From: Torreya grandis
Taxonomy: Eukaryota > Streptophyta > Pinopsida > Cupressales > Taxaceae
NCBI GenBank assembly: GCA_037957365.1
Contig: JARHVA010007808.1
Coordinates: 434,001-498,000 of the forward strand
DNA: 64,000 nt
Direction of reading: 5' to 3'
Shown here: positions 25,801 through 37,670 of the stretch, in pieces
How the letters are laid out: each line of letters starts with the position of its first letter
Numbering within the stretch: the first letter of the stretch is position 1
Notes under the pieces: generated by a model
Told to the model about the DNA's origin: nothing
The model's database searches: none
What the model saw: the letters and a program-made list of their open reading frames with translations, nothing else
Made by a program: the position numbers and the translations under genes

Positions 25801-25890
25801 GGAGAAATACATTAGTCTAAGGCCCTAAACTAGGCTATGTATTCAACACTCAGTCGACATAGGGTCTTCTAAGGTTAGCCCAACCATATA
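25801..25890 (+). repeat. Direct repeat in element B 3' region (copy 1; copy 2 at 26159-26248)
   Basis: About 90 bases, starting GGAGAAATACATT and containing GGCCCTAAACTAGrCTATGTA, recur 358 bases downstream. This suggests an old tandem duplication of about 358 bp upstream of the antisense PMD gene. Pyrimidine-rich CTCTCTCT tracts next to CTACCCTAGGCTT words lie between the copies (25910-25990). Confidence 0.8.
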
Positions 25891-26248
25891 CCCACCTAAC
25901 TACCCTATTTTTCTCTCTACCTTAAGTTTCACTTCCTCTCTCTCTACCCTAGGCTTTACTTCCTCTTCTCTCTCTCTCTCTCCACCCTAGGCTTACCTAC
26001 CTATCACAACTCTAGGCCTTACTGCCTATATCCCTAACCCTTGACACCATGCCCTATCTTTTAAGCCTTAGATCTCTTAACCTATCTCAACCTACCTTTT
26101 TACCCATTTCCCTTAGCACACCTTTTAACTATACCTTAGATCTTTTTATTAGGATTTAGGAGAACTACATTGGCCTGAGGCCCTAAACTAGACTATGTAG
26201 GTAACACTCAATCAACACGGGATCTTCTGAGCCTAGCTTAACCATTAG

Positions 26249-27629
26249 GCTAGTTGACTACTTCCACTAGGGATCCAAATTGACCATTTTTACTATTTTT
26301 TTAGTTATTCAATAATGACTGACATCAATATTAATTCCAACATCAATGCTTTATAGGCCTAACTATTAGTTGATGTCAGTAGATACCTACCAACCTTAAT
26401 TCCATGTCGATTGACATTAGTGGACCTTGTCGATGTCAGTGACTAGTTCATCCTTAGGGTTGAATGACCCAAACCCAAGGTTATAAATTTAACCTAAAAA
26501 CCTACCCAAAAAACCCCCTAACTTATCCTAAAACTACCCTACCCTATTTTTTACCCCTCTATTAATGTTTTCTATACTCTTACCTCTAAATTAGCCTAAA
26601 AACTACAAATACCCAAATCGAATTTCAAAACAACTAGTAAAGACTCTTGCCTCATCTCTCCATCTCCTCTTAGTTGGCACAACTAGATCTTGTGGTGGCA
26701 CCCATGTTTTTGGGTCCCCTCCTTACTCTGCCATCTTAGTCACTCTCACAACTCTATTTTCTCTAATCACAAGTTACAAATTAGTTTAGTTGGCTACCAA
26801 ACCCCCTTTTGTTAGGTTTAGTTAGCCATCAACATTGACATTATTAACTTAATATGTCAATGTCAATGCTTATGCCTATTAATATCAGCAATATTACCCT
26901 AATGTGTCAATGTCAGCACTATTTATTACAAATATTAATAATTTTACTGACATCCTCACCACTACAATAATGTTTTCCCCAAAAAAGCAACCCCAACTTT
27001 TTAGACTTTACCCATACACTAGGGAAATTAGATATCACATATATCTCCACAACCATTATAAATGCCATTAGAGATCATTTAAATCTTCAGCCATAATTAC
27101 TTTTCTTGGAGATCATGAATATCTCCTTGCTCATTGACCCTTTTACACCAACCTTGCATTACTTGTCTTGATCACTTATGCTATTATACTATAGTTGGAT
27201 ATTATTTACATACATATATATTAGGTGTTTTAAATGGAAACCAATCTCATCCTATCACCTTTAACCCTTTTGTGTTTCCTAAGGTTACTTCCTATCTTAG
27301 ATTCTTGGGACACATGAACCATTAGAGCTACAACTTTGATTGTTTTAACCTATCAACTATCATTACAAGTTGTGCTTTGGTTATTTCTATTTGAGTCCTC
27401 ATCAACCTTACATGTTCTTGACTTTGTCAATTATATTTCATCTTAGTAGACACATATGAAGTGATACTCAATTCTTCACCATTCACCCAAATACCTTTTT
27501 ATCAAACTGGTATCTGATTATGGTTTCTCCTCCATCAAATCTCATTTTTAGGAGGGATACCTTATCCACTACTTGGAACATCTAGATCCTATTTTTGTCT
27601 TGTAAACTTGTTAGTATAAATTACAAGAC
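26249..27629. other. 3' untranslated region of element B, last part
   Basis: No supported gene. Two clusters of GACATC / GATGTC motifs lie at 26312-26452 and 26828-26960. The short plus-strand frame 27134-27325 has no family resemblance. Confidence 0.6.
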
Positions 27630-27642
27630 AAAAAGGGAAAAA
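27630..27642 (+). other. Polypurine tract of element B
   Basis: AAAAAGGGAAAAA lies directly before the 3' LTR at 27643. It fits the plus-strand priming site and nearly equals that of element A. Confidence 0.85.
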
Positions 27643-29151
27643 TATAGATACCAAAATTATGTCACACACACATGTAACTCCCTATGTCAAAACCCCTTCT
27701 AGCCCATTTTTTAATAATAAACAATTAGCCTACCTAACCTATGCTTTTACCCCTCAAACATTTAATTAGTTTAAAATACTTAATTAATTTATTAAAAAAC
27801 CCCTTTTTCCACCTTACCTATCCACCTTTCCCTATGACTAATTTTCACTTGATGAGTCACTTCAAAGACTTGGTCCCCTCATCCTAACTACCCAAGACTT
27901 ATTCTCACTTCTAAGCTAAATTCCTAATTAACTACCTCCTTATTAACCTCTTATTTTTACCATTTTTAATGGGTGCCACACTTGACATAAAGAGAAATAG
28001 AAAATATGCCAAAAATAGTAAGCTTTACCTATTCTAAGGCCATTGATGTCAATCAACCCATGACTGATGTCAGTGAGATCACCAATTTCAATGATATAAG
28101 CCAAACTTTAACATGAAGTTCAAGTCAATATAAATTAAGAAAATTTATTAGTACTTGCATTCAAGCTCTTGAAATTCAACTTTAGACATCCTAGCTTACT
28201 ATCATCTTGTGTAAGTCAATCATGATAAAAAACTAAGCTCTTGAGGACCAAAATCACTCACTTGTTCTCTCTATTTAGGCATTCAAGTTCAGACTACCTA
28301 ATAAGGACCATCAATCTAACACTTATCATTTGATGACCACTACAACTAAGTACATCACTTATTCTATAGGTCTTTTAAACATTTATTCTACTATCACTTT
28401 ATATCGATAGTGTATTTCATTACACACTCTTAACCAAACCCTCATGAGGGAGTTACAAAGCTTCCTTTCTTATTTCCCCTTTACCTGACATACCAAACCT
28501 CTGACCAAATCTACCCAAACCATACTCTCTCTCATAACTCTCCCCAACCTTTCATACTTTATTAAAACCATTCCTAGACCTAGAAAATCCTTTTTCAAGC
28601 TCCTAGATTATTATTTCCCCTACCAACCTCGATAGCCTAACCAATATCAATCACCTTCACCACTAACCTCATCAATATAATTGATATTAGTCACTTCCCT
28701 ATCAATGTCAATGACTGTAGATTCCCTAGCCTTTCCAAAACCTACCCAAACAACTTCTAAAATATATAAAAAAAATACACCACCTGCACCCTGTCACTCT
28801 CTACTACACTCAGGTTGTGAATAATAGTAATATTATCTCTATTTCACTCTCTTTTTACCTCTCTTTTAATTTTTTATTACTCTTTTATCTCTCAAAAGTG
28901 GACTATCATCTCTAAATAAGTTTCACACTTCCTAGAATAAGCACATAGCTTAGTAGCCCACTCATTTAACTAATAACAAACATCTTATGGTAGTGCTTTC
29001 TTACTTGCAGGTAATCCTCCCCAGCCAATAAGGAGTGATCAAAATTTTTGGATACAATGTGAAAACCAATCTAGATTCATTATAATCAGTTATCCCCATC
29101 ATTATTTTGTGTTTTCATTTAAACTTGAAATAGACAAAATTTAGTGAAACA
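27643..29151 (+). repeat. 3' LTR of element B
   Basis: 1,509 bp, homologous to 11232-12739. The first dinucleotide has decayed from TG to TA and the last is CA. It is followed by the target duplication AGTGC (29152-29156). Confidence 0.93.
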
Positions 29152-29156
29152 AGTGC

Positions 29157-32100
29157 ATTTCTCTTATTTCTCTCCTTTATCAAGCATTCTATTCTTTTCT
29201 TTACTCATTAATTTATCTAAAATTTTGTTCACATTTGTAGAACTTATTTCTTACTTGCTACAAAATCCCTTTGTTATAGCTCATGAATAGAGATATTAAA
29301 GTAATACCCTCAATTAGAATCACTTGCACATAATTTGTATACTATGTGAATAACTGTAAGATGTAAGTAATTAAAAATAGATAGACATAAATGCATGAGA
29401 GATTCACCATTAAATGAATGGGATTTAATCCCATGACTGTCTAGGTAATTCTTTCTACCTGTAAAATATCTAGCCAACATAGACCTTAGGAAACATTTCA
29501 CTCTTCAAATTCATGCCAAAACTTGCATGTTTTCCTTTTATTTACACTTGCATCCATGTAGGCTTTCTGTTAGCCCTGTCAATTTCTTAGGGTTGAGAAT
29601 GCCTATTTTTTACATGGTTTGCTTCTTATTAAAAATGTTTATATCAATTTTAAACCTCTATCAAGACCTATCACACCTCTCTTAACCATTTAAGTTCTAA
29701 TTTCAATGAAAAAACACATGCTCTCCTTATTTTTTTTTAAGGCAGACCTATAGCTCCCTATTAGGCCTATCAACTATACAAAGTTGAAGAATGTTTCTCC
29801 CTAATTTCTATTTTATTAATCCTAAAGAGTTAAAACACTCCGAAACTTATTTTAAGGTATCTAATACTTATCATACCCTATAACTTATGCTCAACATACC
29901 ACATGCATATTTTTTTCATTCTTAAAGGCATGCTTGTAGGTGCATGTTGGGACTTAAGACCTATTACCACCTTACTCTTGGATTGACTCTTGATTGAAAA
30001 CTTCCCAAAAAACATGAGGATTATTATGAATTTGGTGAATTTTATTTTTATCTCTATTCTTTAGCCTTATCTCCTCCTTTAATAACTAAGAGACCTTCAA
30101 ACATCCTAATATATAGGTATAGGTATGTAGCTAACTAGTTAAGGCTAGTTTTAAGGAAAAAAACACTCAAATTGCTATTTTGGATTTTGAATATATTTAT
30201 AATACTTATAAGAGACTAAATAAAGTGAAATTAAGCCTATAAAAACCTTAAAATATATCTAAGACACTCATAAATTTTCAAATGGTGAAAAAAATGAAGT
30301 AGACCCTTTAGTCCTATTATAGGACTATGTTCTTTGCATTTGGTGGATTCTATACCAAGATTAGTGAAACAATATCAATTTAGGGATTAAAAAAAGATTA
30401 TTGAATCTATAATAAACATTATTATACATTCATAAATTAAATTTAAGATTTTTTTTGCTTCTTTCATGATCCCTAAGAACTTTCAAAAGCACCACATATC
30501 CACGATTTGATCCCTTTCAACCCTATAGATCTATTCATGCATATTATAATATTATTTATATTGAATGTTTGATTGATAATTGAATATGAATTTTAATTTT
30601 ATTTTTTATGAGATTAAAACCATCCCATATGTTTTATTCTGGGCACTTTGATGCTATAAAACTCTTAGAAACCTATAGAACATGACTGTCACATGAAAAT
30701 AGTGAACAAGAGTTCATTTCCCAAGTAGGTATAGGTGCATGTTTGAGATTCTTGAACTTATATTGATATTTTGAGTATCCATATACATTATTATATCACA
30801 TTACAATCACCATTTTTCCTTCATCAACTCTAAGATGCACTTTCAAGGCAAGGACTGAGCCTAAGAGGTTTTAAAAGCGTTTTAAAGAGGCTCAGACTCT
30901 TAAGGATGGTTCATAGGGATAGGGGGAATTAAATTTAATATGGGTGGTAAACATACCATAGGAGAATATTATCCAACTCATACTCTTGCTCATAAACCAA
31001 TATTAGATTTGTTGAGTTCCTTAGCTTGCCAAGAACTTGATATATGACTTAGATAGGTTTTTATCCATTTCTTCCATGCAAACACCATTTGGACCTAGTT
31101 TTGAACATAATGGAGACAAGGGAAGCCTGTAATAGTGATTTACCTCCTTTAAAAAATCTATTTCACACTTTAACTTCGAATTTCCATCACATTTATATAG
31201 CCAAGGACCTATTTTTGCATGATAAACCTACTAGAATGAAAACATAACTTGATGGAACTATGTACAAGATGTTCATGGGGTTGTTCTTGACCAATATAAT
31301 TGGAATGTAATATATAAACACCTTATTAACTTCTAAAACTAGAAATTATGCCCTTTTATATATTAGGATAAGAACAAAGATTTTTCAAAGGTGAAAAAAT
31401 GTTAGAAATGAGAAACCTTAATGTTATTTGACTACTTATATAGGCCAAAGGGATGTAAGATATCTTGGACAGGTGTCAAATGACTTCAAAAAGACCTTAA
31501 TTGACTTTTTTTATCTTTAAAATAGTTTGTATAACATTGGTTTTGATATGAGTTAAATTAAATAAGCCTGAGACAAATAGGAATAATTACCTTAATTTTG
31601 GCAAAATTATCATAATCTTTACAAAAGCTCAAAATGGCCTTACCTTCCTCCTCTTGACTCAATCTCTTGGGATAATTAATGAATCATGATACGTATTTAC
31701 ATCTTGAAAGGCCATCACCCCTTTGATTTCATTATGGGCTAGACTACCTTAACCCTTCCAAAACAACCTTAAACTTTTCTAAACTTGTGTTGTAAAAGGA
31801 TTCTTTCATGACTATATTGAAAGACTTGATAAAAATACTAAGTGATTGGTCATCCCTTCCAAATAGACCAATATAATAACTCTAGAATATATCAAGGAGG
31901 ATAAAATGCCTACTATCATGAGACTAACATGGATATGATAAATCTTCTCTAATGGCTATCAACTATGCTATAAGCATAATGTCAAGTACATCAAAGTTTT
32001 GAGTGATACTCATTCATCATGGCCAATTTTGGCTAACATCTTTGGTGACGACTTAGGATTGCATGCTTGTTATGCATCTGGACCAGTTGATGTATAGCTT

Positions 32101-32679
32101 TACTGGGATATGGATTCACCTATCACTCAAACTTAGACCCGATTAGACCTTGAACTTGATTACAAATTACTTGAAATAAGGATAGATAATTGATGATGCC
32201 TCCAACAACACACAAAAAAAATAAAAAAGGAGAACACACAAAAAAAACAAGACAAAACATTGTGATAAAAACAAATTAAATTAAAGACAAGATAAAAAAT
32301 AACTAATCTACCCTACACTAACCTACTCTAACAACTTGAGACAACCGTAAACAAAACCATTGATTGGTAGATAAAAGTAGCTACCTTTTATCATCAAGCT
32401 CATGTGACATCAAGCTTTATAAAAGCCATGAAATAATAGAATATATTTAGATATATGTTAGCCTTGACATCCTTATATTCTTCAAAATCAACCTTATAAA
32501 CCTCCTCCACCTTTATTAAATTATGAGTAATTAAAAGTGTGCTCTTGGACTAATCTTGAACATGTTTAGGTTCATCCTCATGTTATAAAATGAACATGAT
32601 AGGAAATGAATAATCTTTATTGGCTTCCAAATAAGATAATTATCTAATAAGACATGATCTTATAGTTATTCACACCTAA
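29157..32679. other. Element A internal sequence between B and the gag-like frame
   Basis: No recognisable pol motif on either strand. A plus-strand phase at about 31560-32195 has relatively few stops, and they are mostly TAA/TAG (for example LANIFGDDLGLHACYASG near 32030-32083), so it may be decayed coding sequence, but I recognise no family. The rest is AT-rich with A-runs (32210-32260). Confidence 0.4.
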
Positions 32680-34440
32680 TTTTTTTTACCTCATGAAAAA
32701 CTTTAACCTCTTCAAGAGTTGGTGGATCAATCTAAATGGATTGACATGTTTCTTTCAACATGCTTGTATAAATGGCTTCAAGAGGTGAAGCTTCTTTATC
32801 TTTGATAGGTTGAGGCCAATATAGGTTTTTGTTATATTATAAAAGTGAAAAAAATTATAAAAATTGATCAAGAGGTTGATAGCCTATATTGAAAACATCA
32901 AACAAGTCAAATTCAAAAGAGGTAGCTTCTTGAAATGACAAACTTGGAGAATTCCCTTCTTCTTACTTGTTGGTTTGATTAACAAATGTTCCTTCCTAAA
33001 TTTATATAAAACCATAACATACCTATAGAAGAGTGTAACATGATCCTAGGACTTCAAAAAAGTCCTCCAATTGAACTTCACTTGGTCCTAGCTCATTAGA
33101 CTTTTTTCTAGCTTGATAAGAGCTGATATAGAGGTAGTCAACAAAATTTGAAAAGGAATTAAATTTTGTACCTATTTGATATATACGTAGGGCTAAAAAC
33201 AATATTTATCCACTTTCAGTGAATATTTAGGAGTTACTTCTTCTACTACAACAACCTGATCATAACTTTGTTCACATTGGGAAAAGTCATCCCTTTCAAG
33301 GTCTACTATCACTTGATCAACTTGTACTCCATAAATATCACCTTTATCTTTATCCTCAAAGGCTTATTTTCTTCTCTCTTCACCAAGAGATGTTCCAATG
33401 ATGAGCTATTCATCATATACACTTGAATAATCCTCTTAATATCCTTCTTGAGATTACTTACAACTGTAATTTGACATTATTCATTGGTCTTCCATAAAAC
33501 ATGTTATTCTTCAAGGATAGGCTACTCAAACTCATAAACAAGCTTTGAAATTTTGGGATCCATGAGCTTATGATTATTTTCCTTACATTCACTAATAAAT
33601 CCCTCAAGTATTGATATGGTTTGGTCTTTAACATCCTCAAAAAGGACTTCCTTATTTATTTGGATGCTTTTTTGAATTTACCTCCATGATGGAAAAGTTT
33701 TAGGTTCTTGAGGAGGGATGGGTGGTGCTTAAATATGAAAAGGTTCCTCTTTGGCCTCAATGTCCCAATTTAAGTTTTTTCCATTTTTTTATCCCATGAA
33801 TCCACCACTTGCTTCCAACTTGAAACTTTAAAGGAAATTTTTGGGATCTATTGGGGAAGGGGAAGAGATTTTTGTGCAAATATAGCCTCATTTTTCCCAT
33901 CTGAGTATAAATCAAACACTTCAATTCTTATTTATCTTAGTCTTCATGGATAACTTCAATTTGAGGAATAGGTGAAAGATTTGGGAAGCCTTGAAAATCA
34001 CTTGATTTGGTATTTTGAGGAAGAAATGGCAGAGAAAAAGAGAGTTAATGTGGATTAGGATGAGGCACATGAGGTTGATATCACTAAACTCATTACCTTA
34101 CATTAACCACTAACTTGTCTTCTATGCACTGAATTATGACACCTATATCCAACATGTCATTGATTATTCTTTATTTATTCTCTCTCTCAATAGGTAACCA
34201 TTTGATTTTAACCAACTATAATTTGTCCTTAATATTATAAATGAGATGAATAGGGAAATTGAGACCATACTCATTTTATCTATAAATCTATATCATATGC
34301 CTTTCATGGCCTAAAATATTTTGTTTTAAGCTTGAGATAAACTGAGTAGAAATGTAACTATGTTGACTATGGTCAACATGGTTTTGACAAAGATAATTAG
34401 AGGAATGAATAGGATATCAAGGGGGTTGAATTAGGTTTGG
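32680..34440 (-). pseudogene. Gag-like frame of element A, second part
   Basis: Minus-strand continuation of the frame that starts at 63133; D interrupts it. From 34440 downward it reads a Pro/Gln/His-rich region, then INDMLDIGVIIQCIEDKLVV (34160-34100), another Pro-rich part (HVPHPNPH and SFSLPFLPQN), then a charged part (EVLFEDVKDQTISILEGFI near 33640-33580, LKKDIKRIIQVYMM near 33450-33400), LGPSEVQLEDFFEVLGSCY (33090-33035), and SPLEAIYTSMLKETCQSI (32790-32735). Most stops are TAA/TAG; a few frameshifts occur. Position just after the PBS argues for Gag, but I do not see the classic gag core, so it may be an unrelated structural protein. Confidence 0.6.
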
Positions 34441-34445
34441 AGGTG
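34441..34445. repeat. Target-site duplication of element D (left copy)
   Basis: AGGTG before the TG of the left LTR matches AGGTG at 62859-62863 exactly. Removing D and one copy restores the open minus-strand phase of the gag-like frame of A (…SYIPPPNLIQPP…). Confidence 0.93.
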
Positions 34446-36894
34446 TGTTGGAATCATAATCACTAAGAGGGATGGGGGTGAATTAATTTACCAAAAAAAT
34501 TCTTTCAATTATATCTAATCATTCATGAACTATGAAAGCAAGATTAAGATCTAGCAATGCATCAAGACCATTCACATGAGCATAATACAATAAAAATCAT
34601 ATATGAGTGGGAAAAACTAAATGTAAATTATATTGAGCACCAAATTAAATTGAATTACCAACCCCAATACAGTCAAACACCTACTTGACTAGGCTTTAAC
34701 AATCACCTACTTACAAGGAACCACTAACTACCTAAGTGACTCATTACCAACTTAGACACCTCATAAATTATGATCAAGATACCTATAATTTTTTGATATC
34801 GTATCATTTTAAGACATAATTTTTCTCAACCATGCAATATTTTATTCACTTATGTTGCTTACTTTCAAATAGGCCAAAATTGTCTTGTATATATACAAAT
34901 CTCATGGTCACACACCACTTGGTCAGACACACACATTAAACGTCTTGTGTATGTAATATAATAGGCATTATAACATATTATTAACATGATTAAAATAAAA
35001 TTTTGACCCATTTTGGTCTGCAAAAACTCAATTAAGCCTTGTTCCTCTTTTAGGTCTCATGGATAGCTAATTATATTAGGTCTATCCTCTTCGCATCAAA
35101 ACTTGATCCTATTGGTCCCAAAAATATTTAATTAAAAATTAAAATAATTAAATAACTAATAAAATTACCTATAATAACCTCCTCCATTCTTGGTTATACC
35201 TACATCTTTCGCTCGTACCATGAAAGCTCTTTTAGGACAAACTATCTTACTAGGCCTATGTACCTCAAAAGTCTATCTTGTAAAAATGAATCTTAAACAC
35301 CATTAATATATTAAAATATAAAAATTTAAATGTTTATATATATTATTAATTAACTTATTGTCATCACAAAATTATTTTAATAATTTCACTTAGGATATAA
35401 AGGCTCAAGAACATCTCTGCAACTCACTCACTCAGAACTACCAATTTACCTAAAAAATAGTCATGGTGACTTAGAGCTCCAAAACATATGTAGACACTTG
35501 TCATGAATATTGATGAATTTAAATGGTCATATTATATCTCTATAAAATCCTTATATATAAATATCATATGGTCTAATGGCAAATATTAGTCTTGCAGACC
35601 AATTTCTTGACATTATATCACATAGTCATTTTTGAACTAGGCAGGTCATTTTGTGACCAACTTTTTCACCATATTCACTAACATTAAAAAATTATTCCAA
35701 TATTTAAAATGACTTAAAATTAATAAATAAACTCTTCATAAACTTATTTTTATCAATTTGATATGCTCAGACCCTCAAATCCATCTTCTCATCTTTGTAT
35801 GGCATTTGCACTATTAGGTCTATTTATAATTGGCTAAATTTGATGACCAAATTATAACAATTTAAGGATAGAAAAAATATATAAATAATTATGGATATGA
35901 AACATTAGTCTATGTATTTTTCTCCCATCTATTTTATTTTCTTGGCCAATACAAGTTTTGAAAACTACAACAACTACTTGATAAATAAGCATGTATTTGT
36001 GCACTTTCTCTCTCATATAAATAACCACCACCACTTGGAGGTACATATAAGAGTTGAATACATTATACAATATATTTTATAGGAATTTTAATCCAATATA
36101 AGAATATATAAACAAGATATTTCACATTGGGTCCTTATTAGGGTTTTTCAAAGGTTTAACATAGGTTTTGATGTTAACAATTGTTCATAAAAGACTACCC
36201 CTTAAATCCAAAAAAAATGCATATAGATATTATATAAGACCCTTCCAAATATATCCTTAACAATTAATGTTACCATGCATAGGTTACACATGCTAATAAA
36301 TGTTTAAAATTACTTCTCGGGTCTTGAGACCTCATTTTGTGAACTCAATAAGGACTAAAATAGTGATCCATGTAATGTACTAAAAAACATGACCTAAAAC
36401 TTTATGAACATTCCTAAAAAATTTATCTCACCTTTTTATATGCTCACATATGTATAATTTCCTTTAAATCTGATCTTCATCCCTCAGTAGGCTAGGTAGG
36501 GTGTAAGAGAAGTCTAGGTGTAGGCTTAATCTAAAGGTCCTTACGCTATAGGCTCACCCTAAAACTCTAATGAATGATTGAATTCCTCACATGATTGGAA
36601 AAATAGTTCCAAACAACCTTTTCATTCCTTTTTCATTCATTTTTATGCATATGTCTATTCATGAGATGACTAGGATTTTTATGCACTTTTGACATCAATG
36701 ACCTGTACCTTCATGAAAAAATAAGACAAAAGTTGCCTTAAAAAATCAATTTATATTTATTTCATGAGATCACTCTCTCATGACAACACTCTCTAAATGC
36801 ACCTTGTCACATCACACACTACCAACTAGGCTTAGTCACCTTTGACATCAACCTTCACAAGATACACCTTTGACATCAATGAAAATAATCAACA
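34446..36894 (-). repeat. 3' LTR of element D
   Basis: 2,449 bp, TG at 34446 to CA at 36893-36894, aligning along its length with 60391-62858. Shared landmarks include ATTCATGAACTATGAAA (34524 and 60464), CATGGTCACACACCACTTGG, and TAGGCTTAGTCACCTTTGAC near the right end. Confidence 0.93.
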
Positions 36895-36895
36895 A

Positions 36896-36906
36896 TCTCC
36901 CCCTTT
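36896..36906 (-). other. Polypurine tract of element D
   Basis: On the minus strand AAAGGGGGAGA, one base before the TG of the 3' LTR. This is the usual form in plant copia elements. Confidence 0.85.
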
Positions 36907-36949
36907 GTTATTGATGGAAAAAAATCTTAGAAAATTATCTCAATAGGTA

Positions 36950-37665
36950 TTATCTCCCTCATTCTAAATTTTCCCCACTTTGACATTAATTACAAAGATA
37001 TACCTATAACTATTTGGATCACACTCCTTTCAACCAAAACATTCAACACATAGGATTATGATTTTATGAAGCCCCATACAAACATGATCCCCCTATCTCC
37101 ATGCATACCTTATTGGCACTAATTACCAACTCTTGGACCTAATTAGACACCTTATTATCCCACCCTAAGTACTTGAATTCTTAATGATTGCTAGGGGCAA
37201 GAACTACACCCAATTCCTAAATTATATGTTCAAAATTTTCTTTTAGAAGTGGTTTGGTCAAAATGTATATAATCTGATCCTTTGTAGAAAAATATTTAAT
37301 TTTAACACTTTCTTAACTTACCTTTTCTCTTATCAAATTGTACTTGATGGGATTGTGCTTAGTTATTGAGTGTATGACAATATTCTTTGAGACACTTATG
37401 GCACTTGTATTACCAAAATAGATAGGGCTAAGACTATCATACTCCACCTTATAGTATTTTAAGGTCTATCTCATCTATAGGACCTAAGTGCAACATGAAT
37501 CTACTATAATTTATCTAGCTTCACAAGTAGATAATGCCACTAATGGTTTTTTCTTGATTATCATTCAAATTAGGCACTCACATAAAAATAAATCTCCTCC
37601 ACTAGTGCTCTTATTATCATCTAGACTCCTTGGCCAGTCTACATCTATATAGGCTATTAAGTTAA
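36950..37665 (-). pseudogene. pol: RNase H of element D, C-terminal part
   Basis: On the minus strand it reads EFNLIAYIDVDWPRSLDDNKS then TSGG (37670-37605), the copia RNase H motif A-Y-x-D-x-D-W-A-G...D..STSG. It continues with KKPLVALSTCEAR (the ALSSxEAEY region), IYFGNTSAISVSKN and IHSITKHNPIKYNLIREKV (K-HI-I-YH-IRE region), and DQIIYILTKPL. These are all C-terminal RNase H landmarks. The N-terminal side is at 57677 onward. Stops are mostly TAA/TAG. Confidence 0.9.
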
Positions 37666-37670
37666 ACTCT
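37666..37670. repeat. Target-site duplication of element C (left copy)
   Basis: ACTCT before the left LTR matches ACTCT at 57672-57676. Removing C and one copy rejoins the D RNase H in phase on the minus strand: LWYPRNK (with TGA for the Trp codon) runs into EFNLIAYIDVDW. Confidence 0.92.

Larger units (their letters stand above)
11232..29151 (+). mobile_element. Element B: full-length Tat/Ogre-like Ty3-gypsy retrotransposon
   Basis: A complete element of 17,920 bp. LTRs lie at 11232-12739 and 27643-29151, with a primer-binding site at 12744, a polypurine tract at 27630-27642 and a 5-bp target duplication. Coding order is gag, protease, RT, RNase H, archaeal-type RNase H, integrase; the second RNase H marks the Tat/Ogre branch of plant Ty3-gypsy elements. 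About 5 kb of untranslated 3' sequence follows, containing repeats and an antisense plant mobile domain pseudogene. All frames are broken by stops and some frameshifts. It is inserted in element A. Confidence 0.93.

Noticed and set aside
27134..27325. Plus-strand frame near the 3' LTR of B as an extra gene
   Set aside because: 63 codons, no motif, and no sign of decay typical for a former coding region.
35852..36070. Minus-strand frame in the 3' LTR of D
   Set aside because: The matching part of the 5' LTR (about 61850-62060) has stops and no conserved phase.
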